Shown one piece after another: positions 1 to 8,799 of a stretch of DNA of 64,000 bases (within the stretch, counting starts at the first letter, position 1; each line of letters starts with the position of its first letter). The stretch covers positions 207,306 to 271,305 of the forward strand of contig NZ_VXJV01000009.1 of assembly GCF_008692785.1 (NCBI RefSeq). The letters run 5' to 3'. The translations under genes and the position numbers were made by a program. Below the pieces are notes generated by a model that had not been told where the DNA came from, searched no databases, and worked only from the letters and a program-made list of their open reading frames with translations. This DNA comes from Salmonella enterica subsp. diarizonae (GTDB taxonomy: Bacteria > Pseudomonadota > Gammaproteobacteria > Enterobacterales > Enterobacteriaceae).

Positions 1-348
1 AAGTCGCGCGTCGGCGTCTGTATCGATACCTGTCATGCCTTTGCCGCCGGATACGATCTGCGTACGCCAGAGGCGTGCGAAAAAACGTTTGCCGAATTCG
101 GGCAAATTGTCGGATTTCAGTATTTGCGCGGGATGCACCTTAACGACGCCAAAAGCGCCTTCGGTAGCCGCGTTGACCGCCATCACAGTCTGGGTGAAGG
201 CAATATCGGCCACGATGCGTTTCGTTGGATTATGCAGGATGCACGTTTTGACGGTATTCCGCTGATACTGGAGACCATCAATCCTGATATCTGGGCGGAA
301 GAGATTGCGTGGTTAAAAGCCCAGCAAATTGCCGAAGCGATGGTCTGA
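1..348 (+). CDS. nfo: Endonuclease IV, C-terminal part (partial at window edge)
   Basis: This is the last 115 residues of the AP endonuclease Nfo, which nicks DNA 5' of abasic sites in base excision repair. The reading frame is open from base 1. Placing the stop at the usual length of 285 residues makes the first visible residue about 171. The zinc ligands then fall at the known positions: D179 and H182 in VCIDTCH, H216 in RGMHLND, D229 and H231 in VDRHHS, and E261 in LILET. The N-terminal part lies outside the window. A perfect palindrome just downstream separates it from the convergent fruA. Identification is firm. Confidence 0.97.
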   Translation, partial: KSRVGVCIDTCHAFAAGYDLRTPEACEKTFAEFGQIVGFQYLRGMHLNDAKSAFGSRVDRHHSLGEGNIGHDAFRWIMQDARFDGIPLILETINPDIWAEEIAWLKAQQIAEAMV

Positions 349-370
349 CGCTCCATGTTCTTCAGGCAAT

Positions 371-400
371 AAAAAAGGCAGAGCGCGCTCTGCCTTTTTT
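371..400. terminator. Bidirectional intrinsic terminator between nfo and fruA
   Basis: This is a perfect 30-nt palindrome (A-run, GGCAGAGC, GCTCTGCC, T-run). It lies between the nfo stop and the end of fruA on the other strand. The symmetric A and T tracts allow it to work in both directions. Confidence 0.9.
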
Positions 401-412
401 AGCGTGTATCTC

Positions 413-2107
413 TTATGCCGCTTTTGCCGCGACTTCCGTCTCCGGACGTTTTATGACGGCATAAGCCAGCCCTGCCACCAGCGTACCGGCTACAATCGCC
501 AGCAGGTATCCCAATACCGGCGTAATTGCGCCTGGGATAAGCAGAACAAACAGACCGCCATGCGGCGCCATCAATTTTGCGCCTACCGCCATAGAAATAG
601 CCCCGGTCAACGCGCCGCCAACGATACAGCACGGTAGTACACGCATCGGATCGCGTGCGGCAAACGGAATAGCGCCTTCAGTGATAAAGCACAGCCCCAG
701 TACCAACGCCGCTTTACCGCCCTCCTGCTGCGCTTTGTCGAACTTACGACGCGCCACCATCGTCGCCAGACCCAGCGCTAACGGCGGTACCATACCTGCG
801 GCCATGATCGCCGCCATCGGCGCGTAAGTTTGCGTACTCAGCAGACCAACGCCAAACGCATACGCCGCTTTGTTCACCGGGCCGCCCATGTCGGTACACA
901 TCATCCCGCCGAGAATCGCGCCCAACAGCACCGCGTTTGCGGTCCCCATGGTTTGCAGCCAGTGGGTCAGCCCTTCCAGAATCCCGGCAACCGGTTTACC
1001 GATCAGGTAAATCATCGCCAGCCCCACCACCAGACTGGAAATTAACGGAATGATCAGGATCGGCTTCAGCGCTTCCATACTTTGCGGAAGTTTCAGTTTG
1101 GTACTGATAAGCTTCGCCATATACCCGGCAAGGAAGCCGGCAATGATCCCGCCGATAAAACCGGAACCGGTACTAACCGCCAGCATACCGCCAATCAGAC
1201 CCGGCGTAAGGCCTGGACGATCCGCGATGGAGAAAGCGATATAACCCGCCAGTACCGGCACCATCAGCGCAAATGCCGAACCGCCGCCAATCTGCATCAG
1301 CGCCGCCGCCAGCGTGCCCGGCTCCTTAAAGGCTTCAATACCAAAGGCAAAGGAAAGCGCGATACACAGCCCCCCGGCAACCACCATAGGCAGCATGTAA
1401 GAAACGCCCGTCAACAGATGCCGATACGCGCCAGCGCTCTCTTTCTTCCCTTCGGTCGCCGCTTGCGATGCCTTACCCGCCGGTTGATACGGCGTCGCTT
1501 CCGCTACGGCTTTATCCAGCTCCTGCGCCGTCTTTTTCAGCGCCAGGCCGGTCGATGTGCGGTACATCGGGAGACCGGCAAACTTCGCCAGATCCACTTC
1601 GATATCCGCCGCCACAATCACTAAATCCGCTTCCGCCACCTCTTCCGGGGTGATGGCATTGCCGGCCCCCACGGAGCCGCGTGTCTCGACTTTTACCCAC
1701 CAGCCGCGTTTTTTCGCTTCTGTTTCAATGGCTTCAGCCGCCATAAAAGTATGGGCGACGCCGGTCGGGCAGGCCGTTACCGCTACCACGCGTTTCGGAC
1801 CGCCGCTCGCCGCAGGAGCAGCCGCAGCCGCAGCAGGGGCGTTGTAAGGGGTCGCATGGCTTTTGGCTTCACTCAGAAACAATTCCGGATGCGCGACGGC
1901 GCGACCAATATCCCCCAGCCAAACCTTTTTGCCGTTCAGAGCATTGTCGTTCGGCAGAGATTCGCCCAGCACGATCGCCAGCTCAGCATCATTCGGATTG
2001 TCGATAATTTCCAGATTTGCTTTATGCGCCGCCGCTCCAAGCAGGGTTTTCGCCATGTAAGCGCGAGCCTGGCCGAGATTAGCGTCAATTATCAGCAGCG
2101 TTTTCAT
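413..2107 (-). CDS. fruA: Fructose PTS permease EIIB'BC
   Basis: FruA imports fructose and phosphorylates it to fructose-1-phosphate at the inner membrane. Its 564 residues match the family length. The order is a degenerate IIB' domain (about 1-90), an Ala/Pro linker, the IIB domain with the phosphocysteine C113 in ACPTGVAHTF, and a hydrophobic IIC channel domain (about 230-550). It is the last gene of the leftward fruB-fruK-fruA operon, 16 nt after fruK. Phosphate flows from FruB (IIA/HPr) to C113 and then to the sugar. Cra control is expected from the two operators in front of fruB. Confidence 0.97.
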   Translation of the reverse strand: MKTLLIIDANLGQARAYMAKTLLGAAAHKANLEIIDNPNDAELAIVLGESLPNDNALNGKKVWLGDIGRAVAHPELFLSEAKSHATPYNAPAAAAAAPAASGGPKRVVAVTACPTGVAHTFMAAEAIETEAKKRGWWVKVETRGSVGAGNAITPEEVAEADLVIVAADIEVDLAKFAGLPMYRTSTGLALKKTAQELDKAVAEATPYQPAGKASQAATEGKKESAGAYRHLLTGVSYMLPMVVAGGLCIALSFAFGIEAFKEPGTLAAALMQIGGGSAFALMVPVLAGYIAFSIADRPGLTPGLIGGMLAVSTGSGFIGGIIAGFLAGYMAKLISTKLKLPQSMEALKPILIIPLISSLVVGLAMIYLIGKPVAGILEGLTHWLQTMGTANAVLLGAILGGMMCTDMGGPVNKAAYAFGVGLLSTQTYAPMAAIMAAGMVPPLALGLATMVARRKFDKAQQEGGKAALVLGLCFITEGAIPFAARDPMRVLPCCIVGGALTGAISMAVGAKLMAPHGGLFVLLIPGAITPVLGYLLAIVAGTLVAGLAYAVIKRPETEVAAKAA

Positions 2108-2123
2108 TATGCCTCTCCTGCTG

Positions 2124-3062
2124 TCAGTTAAACGGTTGTAAGTCGACGCGCGCCATCATTGCGGCCAACTGAGGACGATCGGTAATACCTACATTGCTCT
2201 GGCTGACCGCCAGCGCGGCAACCGCCGTCGCCAGACGCAGCGTATGTTCGCTGGACTCGCGCATCAGCAGGCCGTAAATCAATCCGCCAACCATGGAATC
2301 GCCCGCGCCGACGGTACTTACCACGTCAACCGCCGGTGGTTTAGCGATCCATTCTCCCGAGGCGTTAACCCACAGCGCCCCTTCCGCTCCCAGCGAAATC
2401 ACCACATGGGCGATCCCCTGTTCGCGTAACGCGTGCGCCGCATCAATCACATCTTTCATTTCCGGGAGCTTACGACCCGCCCAAATTTCCAGTTCGCGGC
2501 GATTCGGTTTCACCAGCCACGGCGCAGCTTTAAGACCAGCGACTAAGGCTTCACGGCTACTATCAAAGATAATGCATGGACACTGGCTGCGCAGACGCGT
2601 CATCCAGTCGGTGAACGCTTCCGGACTCACGCCAGCCGGTAAGCTACCGCTGACGCAGACCATATCGAACTGACCCAGCCAGCTCAGGGAGTCGTTAACA
2701 AAGCGTTCCCAGTCTGCAGGGGTCACGTCAAAGCCGGAAAAGTTGAAGTCGGTCACTTCGCCATCTTTTTCCGTCAGCTTCACGTTGATGCGGGTCCGTC
2801 CCTGAACCACCTGAAAGCGGTTAGCGATACCCAGTTCGCTGAACAATTGCTGAAAACCGTCCTGGTTATCTTTACCGAGGAAACCACCGACGGTGACGTC
2901 GATGCCTAAGTCTTTCAGCACCCTGGCAACGTTGATGCCTTTGCCCGCCGCGTGCAGGCCCGTGGTTTTCACCAGGTTCACTTCGCCGCGTTCAATTTCA
3001 GGACAAAACCCGACCAGATCATAAGCCGGATTAAGGGTGATGGTGGCGACACGTCTGCTCAT
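2124..3062 (-). CDS. fruK: 1-phosphofructokinase
   Basis: FruK phosphorylates fructose-1-phosphate to fructose-1,6-bisphosphate with ATP, joining fructose uptake to glycolysis. It is a 312-residue PfkB/ribokinase-family kinase. The N-terminal family signature is seen in GLHAAGKGINVARVL, and the C-terminal signature with the catalytic Asp is in VSTVGAGDSMVGGL. Its ATG overlaps the fruB stop by one base, so the two are probably translationally coupled. Confidence 0.97.
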   Translation of the reverse strand: MSRRVATITLNPAYDLVGFCPEIERGEVNLVKTTGLHAAGKGINVARVLKDLGIDVTVGGFLGKDNQDGFQQLFSELGIANRFQVVQGRTRINVKLTEKDGEVTDFNFSGFDVTPADWERFVNDSLSWLGQFDMVCVSGSLPAGVSPEAFTDWMTRLRSQCPCIIFDSSREALVAGLKAAPWLVKPNRRELEIWAGRKLPEMKDVIDAAHALREQGIAHVVISLGAEGALWVNASGEWIAKPPAVDVVSTVGAGDSMVGGLIYGLLMRESSEHTLRLATAVAALAVSQSNVGITDRPQLAAMMARVDLQPFN

Positions 3063-4192
3063 TATGCACCCTCCCCGAGACCGGCGGCGATCGCATCGCC
3101 AATCGCTTTCAGCGCCTGTTCAGCATCTTCACCCTGCGCGGTAAAGCGCAGACGATGGCCTTTCTTCACGCCTAACGCCACCACTTTCATCAGACTACGT
3201 CCGTTTGCCGGCTTGCCGGTTCCATCAAGGTTTGTCACGGTAATTTCACTGTTAAATTGTTTAATCGTATTCACCAGCATGGTGCCCGGACGGGCATGGA
3301 GGCCATGCTCATTACGCACTACAAATTCCGCGCTCAGTACATCGTCAGTCAGCGCATCATCACTGGTCAGCAACGCCAGCAGCGTCGCGGCGTCCGCGTT
3401 CAGCAGACGATCGGCTTTATTGTCCAGCAACAGGTCGCCGAGGCGTTTTAACACGGCAATCGGCTGCTCGTCGTTCATCGCGACAGTGACTAATAAGGCC
3501 GCTTTTTCACCCTCTACGTCAAACGCCTGTGTCGCACGGCTTACTGCAACAGCGCTGCGCAAATTGCCTTCCGCGCTATCGTTCAGCCAGATGCCTTGTC
3601 CCAGATTCATCGGACTATCGTTAATCGTTTTTGCGACGAACGCGGCATCAACCGCTCCCGCCTCTTTCAAACGCGCCGCATTTAGCGCCTGCAATGTGAC
3701 CAGCGAGCTGGCGATGACATCCAGCATCATCGTCTCGTTATCAAGTTTTAATTGTTCACTTTGCTTCTCGCCCATCAGCAATGCGCGCAGCTCTTCCGCC
3801 GTTGTCGCGGATTTCAACTGTTCAGCCACGGAGTCATCGCTCAACACATGCGTCAACTGACGCAGCAGGCCGAGGTGTTCGTCCGAACTGGCGGCAATAC
3901 CAATCGCCACGTAGGCGACCTGACCTTCTCCCCAGGTAACGCCCTGCGGGAATTGAAAAACCTGCACGCCGGTTTTCAGCACCTGATCGCGCGTATCTGT
4001 TGTGCCATGGGGAATCGCAATACCATTGCCAAGAAAGGTCGAGGTTTGCTGTTCGCGCGCCAGCATACCGTCAACGTAGCCGCTCGCCACATTCCCCGCC
4101 TGCGCTAACGCGGCGGCGATTTGCCGAATAGCCTCTTCTTTATTTCCGGCCTGCTCGCCCGGATGAATGTCCTGAACCGATAACTGGAACAT
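3062..4192 (-). CDS. fruB: Fructose PTS diphosphoryl transfer protein (EIIA-M-FPr)
   Basis: FruB carries phosphate from Enzyme I to FruA in the cytoplasm. It has 376 residues: an EIIA-Fru domain with phospho-His H62 (GIAIPHG), a central M domain, and a C-terminal HPr-like domain with phospho-His H299 ([10 protein letters not shown]). It is the first gene of fruBKA. The two Cra operators lie 21 and 86 nt upstream of its start, so expression should rise when fructose-1-phosphate releases Cra. Confidence 0.97.
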   Translation of the reverse strand: MFQLSVQDIHPGEQAGNKEEAIRQIAAALAQAGNVASGYVDGMLAREQQTSTFLGNGIAIPHGTTDTRDQVLKTGVQVFQFPQGVTWGEGQVAYVAIGIAASSDEHLGLLRQLTHVLSDDSVAEQLKSATTAEELRALLMGEKQSEQLKLDNETMMLDVIASSLVTLQALNAARLKEAGAVDAAFVAKTINDSPMNLGQGIWLNDSAEGNLRSAVAVSRATQAFDVEGEKAALLVTVAMNDEQPIAVLKRLGDLLLDNKADRLLNADAATLLALLTSDDALTDDVLSAEFVVRNEHGLHARPGTMLVNTIKQFNSEITVTNLDGTGKPANGRSLMKVVALGVKKGHRLRFTAQGEDAEQALKAIGDAIAAGLGEGA

Positions 4193-4212
4193 GTGTCTCC
4201 TCTCCTGCTGAA

Positions 4213-4227
4213 TTGAAACGATTCAGC
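4213..4227 (-). promoter_or_regulatory. Cra (FruR) operator proximal to fruB
   Basis: Read on the minus strand, this is GCTGAATCGTTTCAA, matching the Cra half-site pattern TGAAtCGTTTCA. It lies 21 nt upstream of the fruB start. In E. coli the fruB promoter has two Cra sites of this kind, and both are present here. Confidence 0.88.
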
Positions 4228-4277
4228 CAATATGAGAAAAAAGGCGCCAATCTGGCTTATCAAAAAAACAAGATAGC

Positions 4278-4293
4278 GCTGAAACGTTTCAAT
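4278..4293. promoter_or_regulatory. Cra (FruR) operator distal to fruB, near-palindromic
   Basis: GCTGAAACGTTTCAAT has the perfect Cra core TGAAACGTTTCA. It lies 65 nt from the proximal site. A Cra dimer here would repress fruBKA until fructose-1-phosphate accumulates. Confidence 0.92.
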
Positions 4294-4560
4294 AAGTCTG
4301 GATCTTTCTGCTTCAGCACGCAAGAAAAGTTGCCGGGTTTATGGTGATTTTTTGAGGTATAGCACATTTTTTCCCCAATAAACGCTCAAGAGCTGACGCA
4401 AAAAAGGCTTCAGCTTTTTTCTTTCAGCTACCGTCAGCACGTACTGGTAACAAATTGAAATGCTATTTTGATTTTTCGTGTCGATTTTGATTCAGACACC
4501 TGTTTATTTTCTGACGGGCAGCGTAAACTCCGCCTCTCTTCACATCACTGATAAAGAAAC

Positions 4561-5742
4561 ATGCACAACAGTCCCGCCGCCGCTGCGCCTAAATCGTTCG
4601 ACCTGACGTCTACCGCCTTTTTGATCGTGGCTTTTCTCACCGGTATTGCCGGTGCGTTACAGACGCCGACGCTCAGTATTTTTCTGACGGATGAGGTTCA
4701 CGCCCGCCCCGGTATGGTGGGATTCTTTTTTACCGGCAGCGCGGTTATCGGCATTATCGTGAGCCAGTTTCTGGCGGGTCGCTCAGATAAAAAAGGCGAT
4801 CGCAAAAAACTGATCGTTTTCTGTTGCGTGCTGGGCATGTTGGCCTGCGTGCTGTTTGCCTGGAACCGTAACTACTTTATTTTGCTGTTCATCGGGGTCT
4901 TTCTCAGTAGCTTCGGCTCTACCGCCAACCCGCAGATGTTTGCGCTGGCCCGTGAACATGCCGATCGTACCGGTCGTGAAGCGGTGATGTTCAGCTCAAT
5001 CCTCCGCGCCCAGGTCTCATTGGCCTGGGTCATTGGGCCACCGCTGGCCTATGCGCTGGCGATGGGTTTTAGCTTTACGGTGATGTATTTGAGCGCGGCG
5101 GTAGCTTTTATCGTCTGCGGCGTCATGGTGTGGCTGTTTTTACCGTCAATGCGCAAAGATGCGCCGCTGGCAACCGACGTGCTGGAAGCGCCGCGTCGTA
5201 ATCGCCGCGATACGCTGTTGCTGTTTGTCATCTGTACGCTAATGTGGGGGACTAACAGCCTGTATATCATTAATATGCCGCTGTTTATCATCAATGAGCT
5301 GCATCTTCCGGAAAAACTTGCAGGCGTGATGATGGGTACCGCAGCCGGGCTGGAGATTCCCACAATGCTGATTGCAGGTTACTTCGCCAAACGGTTGGGG
5401 AAACGCCTGTTAATGCGCATCGCTGTTGTCGCCGGATTGTGCTTTTATGCGGGTATGTTGCTGGCGCACGCGCCGGCGACGTTGCTCGGCTTGCAGTTGT
5501 TGAACGCGATTTACATTGGCATTCTCGGCGGAATTGGGATGCTCTATTTTCAGGATCTGATGCCGGGTCAGGCGGGTTCTGCTACCACTCTGTATACCAA
5601 TACCATACGCGTCGGCTGGATCATTGCCGGTTCGCTGGCAGGAATAGCGGCAGAAATCTGGAATTACCATGCGGTCTTCTGGTTTGCGTTAGTGATGATT
5701 GTCGCCACAATGTTCTGCCTGGCGCGTATTAAAGATGTTTAA
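4561..5742 (+). CDS. setB: Sugar efflux transporter, SET family (MFS)
   Basis: SetB is an inner-membrane major-facilitator exporter of lactose, glucose and related glycosides. It has 393 residues, the family length. About 12 hydrophobic segments are visible, and the MFS loop 2-3 motif appears as GRSDKKGDRKK after the second segment. It is divergent from fruBKA with a 368-bp shared upstream region, and it ends 47 nt from the convergent Wzz-like gene. Confidence 0.94.
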   Translation: MHNSPAAAAPKSFDLTSTAFLIVAFLTGIAGALQTPTLSIFLTDEVHARPGMVGFFFTGSAVIGIIVSQFLAGRSDKKGDRKKLIVFCCVLGMLACVLFAWNRNYFILLFIGVFLSSFGSTANPQMFALAREHADRTGREAVMFSSILRAQVSLAWVIGPPLAYALAMGFSFTVMYLSAAVAFIVCGVMVWLFLPSMRKDAPLATDVLEAPRRNRRDTLLLFVICTLMWGTNSLYIINMPLFIINELHLPEKLAGVMMGTAAGLEIPTMLIAGYFAKRLGKRLLMRIAVVAGLCFYAGMLLAHAPATLLGLQLLNAIYIGILGGIGMLYFQDLMPGQAGSATTLYTNTIRVGWIIAGSLAGIAAEIWNYHAVFWFALVMIVATMFCLARIKDV

Positions 5743-5789
5743 CTCGCAAGCCTAATACTTTTGCTATTCGACGCATTTCAGCGCAGGGT

Positions 5790-6473
5790 TTATCTCTGCG
5801 CGATGTTCCCTACGCTGTCCTTCACTGTCTTTTTCTCAACACGATATTCTGTTAGCGCCCTTTTACATAAAAGAGTAGCTATTGAAAAAATGAAGCCCAT
5901 CAGCCCGCAAAGGGCCAACACCAGGCGCATCTTATATTGTGGCGTAATAGCAACATCTATCACTTCAATGTTGGCATTATTTTTAACTGCCTCCGACAGC
6001 AATGATAGTTTTGCATATGTTTCCGTTTGTAACATATTTTTATGCAAACTATAGCGTTTAATATCACCATCATCGATATACCATGCCGCCATTTTATCAA
6101 CGCTATTTCTCAGTGTGGAAATAATATTATTGATGCTTTCCTCTCTCCCCTGCGCCTTAAAAAGGATAAGTTGATTTTTCGCCTCGAAGCTTATTTTGTT
6201 TTTATACTCCGCAGGCAAAAAGCGGCTAAACCGATTAAGAATAACCGTTACTTTACATTGAATATCATTGATATAGCCGCATAACGCATAGGTAGCAGGC
6301 GTATCCAGATTGGGTTTAATTTTAATACTCACAACCCTGGTATCGTGTTGCAAGTTCACAAAAACATAACCAATGGCAACAAAAATAAGGGTAGTCATTA
6401 CAATACTTAACCATTTTCTTATAAGAAAAAAAGAAACATCGACTAAATCAATTTCACTATTTTCACCCTGCAT
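5790..6473 (-). CDS. Wzz/PCP-like inner-membrane protein, function unknown
   Basis: The protein has 227 residues with two hydrophobic segments, about 20-40 and 197-217. These flank a roughly 155-residue periplasmic region, the topology of polysaccharide co-polymerases (Wzz, FepE). The N-terminus EIDLVDVSFFLIRKW resembles the Wzz start, but the periplasmic part is shorter than in true Wzz (about 325 residues). No polysaccharide genes are nearby. A 34-residue membrane ORF ends one base before its ATG region, and the pair looks like a small operon running left from the repeat array at 6.65-6.78 kb. Family placement is by topology and N-terminal similarity only; the function is inferred. Confidence 0.6.
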   Translation of the reverse strand: MQGENSEIDLVDVSFFLIRKWLSIVMTTLIFVAIGYVFVNLQHDTRVVSIKIKPNLDTPATYALCGYINDIQCKVTVILNRFSRFLPAEYKNKISFEAKNQLILFKAQGREESINNIISTLRNSVDKMAAWYIDDGDIKRYSLHKNMLQTETYAKLSLLSEAVKNNANIEVIDVAITPQYKMRLVLALCGLMGFIFSIATLLCKRALTEYRVEKKTVKDSVGNIAQR

Positions 6474-6474
6474 T

Positions 6475-6579
6475 TCACATCCCTTTTAAAACGCTAATTG
6501 TCAGCCAGGACACTAAAATAACAAAAAGCAACACCAGAGTAAAAATAAACGCCCTGGCTGCGAACGTATATTTCTTCAT
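6475..6579 (-). CDS. Small single-pass membrane protein (34 aa), hypothetical
   Basis: The ORF encodes MKKYTFAARAF followed by about 20 hydrophobic residues and a short KGM tail. This is a typical small inner-membrane protein with a positive N-terminus. An in-frame upstream ATG at 6597 would give 40 residues. Its stop lies one base from the start codon of the Wzz-like gene, which suggests translational coupling. I do not recognise a family. Support is the hydrophobic profile and the tight junction. Confidence 0.45.
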   Translation of the reverse strand: MKKYTFAARAFIFTLVLLFVILVSWLTISVLKGM

Positions 6580-6984
6580 AAGATAAAACCTGTCCATAAG
6601 AATGTGAGTATTTTAAAAGAAAATAACAATACATTCACACTGGTTATATCGATCGGTGAAACCACCAATGATAGGTATAAACTATCGAATTTACAATATT
6701 GATCGTTGTGAATAATTAAAATCGATCGAAACCCCTTGCTTTAATAGCCAAAGGCTATCATATAAATAAAATTGATCGTTTTTGCTTTGTGTGGCAGCTT
6801 ATTCAGTACACGTTCAGGCGCCGACGACCATGAGCGGCAGTATTTACCGCTTCAGAAGCCACGAAATAAGGGAAGCATGTATTACGCCATTTAACGGTAA
6901 AAGGAGGTAATTTGATGTTCAGCTTTTGCAGACTATTTCAGGATATAACGCAAACCCCTACGCGTTTACCAAAAGCGGTTTATC
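6580..6984. other. AT-rich gene-poor region with tandem repeat array
   Basis: This 405-bp stretch has no convincing gene. It contains the 73-bp tandem repeat array listed separately. It also has a strong Shine-Dalgarno sequence (AAGGAGGT at 6901) in front of an ATG at 6915 on the plus strand; that ORF runs antisense into yeiW. It is the likely promoter region of the leftward membrane gene pair and receives the 3' end of yeiW. Confidence 0.6.
6647..6780. repeat. Two tandem 73-bp imperfect units, each with a central dyad
   Basis: Three blocks recur exactly 73 bp apart. The first is ATCGATCG followed by AAACC (GATCG at 6651 and 6724). The second is a dyad: GATAG/CTATC centred at 6678, and ATAGCC-AAA-GGCTAT centred at 6751. 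The third is ATTGATCGTT (GATCG at 6701 and 6774). The DNA between the blocks is diverged. Conserved blocks at fixed phase suggest repeated protein-binding sites upstream of the leftward membrane genes. Confidence 0.55.
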
Positions 6985-7239
6985 TCATGGTAAGGTTTGC
7001 TGTTCGAGTTCCAGCAAATAAATCATTGCCTCTTCCCGGGTCGTTAAACACATATCTCTTGCCGGTTGTAGGCCTGAACACACTTTTGGGCGTAAAGGTG
7101 AGCCAAAGATAAGGCACAAGTTATCTTCCGAAAGCTGCACGCATCGAGTATTCATCGGCTTGCCATTCGGCATTCCGGGTATCGGCGACGAAATTGAAGG
7201 CGCAATACAGCAAGCGCCACAACCGCTACGACAATCCAT
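6985..7239 (-). CDS. yeiW: YkgJ-type cysteine-cluster protein YeiW
   Basis: This is an 84-residue UPF0153/YkgJ-family protein of unknown role. The N-terminal CRSGCGACC and later single Cys residues (RCVQ, NLCLIF, KVCSG, DMCL) form the cluster thought to bind metal or iron-sulfur. Length and sequence match enteric YeiW, and its place next to yeiP is conserved. No substrate or partner can be told from the sequence. Confidence 0.88.
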   Translation of the reverse strand: MDCRSGCGACCIAPSISSPIPGMPNGKPMNTRCVQLSEDNLCLIFGSPLRPKVCSGLQPARDMCLTTREEAMIYLLELEQQTLP

Positions 7240-7548
7240 GCTCGATCCCTCTATTTATAACCAAATGAAAGATAACAGAATTTGCCCAAAGCAAAATCCA
7301 GACTTAAAATGTGGACGTCATCATGAGCAGGTCTGCTCTCAGACATTCCGGAAACAGAAGGGACAACACAGCGCATCCACCATCCGGGCGACATGCCATC
7401 GCGTATTCTCGTTGAACGCGGAGCTGAAGCGGGCGAACAGTATCACCTTTTTTGCCCCAGCAAAAGTGACAATTCCACTTGCCTGAACGGCCCGGCGCGA
7501 GTAGTTTGACGCGATATTTTAGATAATCTCTACAACAGGATCTCCTTG
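7240..7548. other. yeiW-yeiP intergenic region
   Basis: This 309-bp divergent region should hold promoters for yeiW and yeiP. I see no gene, strong repeat or recognisable operator. An 83-codon minus-strand ORF crosses it and runs into the yeiP start, but it has no family character. Confidence 0.5.
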
Positions 7549-8121
7549 ATGCCAAGAGCGAACGAAATCAAAAAGGGTATGGTACTGAACTACAACGGCA
7601 AGTTGCTGATTGTGAAAGATATCGATATTCAGTCGCCTACCGCCCGTGGCGCCGCCACACTGTATAAAATGCGTTTTTCCGATGTCCGCACCGGTCTGAA
7701 AGTGGAAGAACGTTTCAAAGGCGACGATATCGTTGATACCGTCACCCTGAGCCGTCGCGGCGTTGACTTTTCTTATGTCGATGGCAACGAATATGTGTTC
7801 ATGGATAAAGAAGACTATACGCCGTATACCTTCACCAAAGATCAGATTGAAGAAGAGTTGCTGTTTATGCCTGAAGGCGGAATGCCGGATATGCAGGTTC
7901 TGACCTGGGACGGCCAACTGCTGGCGCTGGAGCTTCCGCAGACCGTGGATCTGGAAATCGTCGAAACCGCGCCGGGTATTAAAGGGGCGTCAGCCAGCGC
8001 ACGTAACAAACCCGCTACCCTGAGCACCGGTCTGGTGATTCAGGTTCCCGAATACCTGAGCGCAGGTGAGAAAATCCGTATTCATATCGAAGAGCGCCGT
8101 TATATGGGACGCGCGGATTAA
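7549..8121 (+). CDS. yeiP: Elongation factor P-like protein
   Basis: This 190-residue EF-P paralogue has the three-domain EF-P architecture and is thought to act at the ribosome. The start [18 protein letters not shown] is the conserved one, so the ATG at 7549 is chosen over the in-frame TTG three bases earlier. The KOW-like N-terminal domain and the two OB-like domains run to the typical C-terminal [15 protein letters not shown]-rich hairpin terminator follows. Confidence 0.95.
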
Positions 8122-8135
8122 GTTTCGCGTTTTTC

Positions 8136-8167
8136 GGCTGCGCCCCAGGGCGCAGCCTGCCCCTTTT
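8136..8167 (+). terminator. Intrinsic terminator after yeiP
   Basis: A GGCTGCGCC/GGCGCAGCC stem is followed by a CCCCTTTTCTTT tract. It lies 15 nt after the yeiP stop and just before the convergent torD-like gene. Confidence 0.75.
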
Positions 8168-8169
8168 CT

Positions 8170-8799
8170 TTAGTGGTTTCGACAGTCAACGTCATCCATT
8201 AACAGTGATTGCAGATACTGCGCATCCTCGCGCATAAAATGCACCATCATCACTACGGCGAGAACATAAAATCCCCTGGCGTCCCGTTGCTGGCAGCTCG
8301 CCATAAAAAGCGGCGCCCAACACAGAATATGGTGTTGCAAAAAATAGTATTGCGTCGCCACTGGCGCTTCCCTGCTGACCTGTTCCGCCATTAACGCCAA
8401 CTGAATCGCAATATGATCGGAGGCTTCATTTTCTCGTGGCGCCAGTTCTTGTTCCACCAGTAGCGCATTCATCTGCCGCCGCTCTTGCGCTGGCGTAGTA
8501 TGAGGATAATGTCCGGCATACGGCGAGACGCCCACTGGCGGCGCCAACAAAAACAGCGAGGTGAAGTCTGCCGCCAGTTCTTGCGCCCGCGCTGCGCGCT
8601 GCAAAACGCGCGTCAGGCTACGTTCAAATCCTTTGATGTCGGAAGCCAGGCCAGGAATGGCGGAGAGCGAAGCAATCCAGACTCGGCTCTCCTGACTGCC
8701 AAGCGCGGCCAACTGCGCCTCACTCAGCTCCTGAAACAGCAGTTGCGAAAACCACTGATATATCGCCGCGCGCCGTGAGGTAAGAGGACTATGCCGCAT
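8170..8799 (-). CDS. TorD-family molybdoenzyme chaperone
   Basis: This 209-residue all-helical cytoplasmic chaperone would bind the Tat signal and assist cofactor loading of the reductase encoded upstream. Family motifs are visible: E-x-SDHIAIQL in the middle and a helix with YYFLQHHILCW. It is the third gene of the leftward cytochrome-reductase-chaperone operon and overlaps the reductase by 11 bp. It is named by family only, because E. coli TorD serves TorA and the E. coli torYZ operon has no chaperone gene. Confidence 0.85.
   Translation of the reverse strand: MRHSPLTSRRAAIYQWFSQLLFQELSEAQLAALGSQESRVWIASLSAIPGLASDIKGFERSLTRVLQRAARAQELAADFTSLFLLAPPVGVSPYAGHYPHTTPAQERRQMNALLVEQELAPRENEASDHIAIQLALMAEQVSREAPVATQYYFLQHHILCWAPLFMASCQQRDARGFYVLAVVMMVHFMREDAQYLQSLLMDDVDCRNH

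Noticed and set aside
7304..7555. 83-codon Cys-containing ORF on the minus strand before yeiP
   Set aside because: It runs into the yeiP start, has no family character, and is explained as chance openness on the antisense strand.
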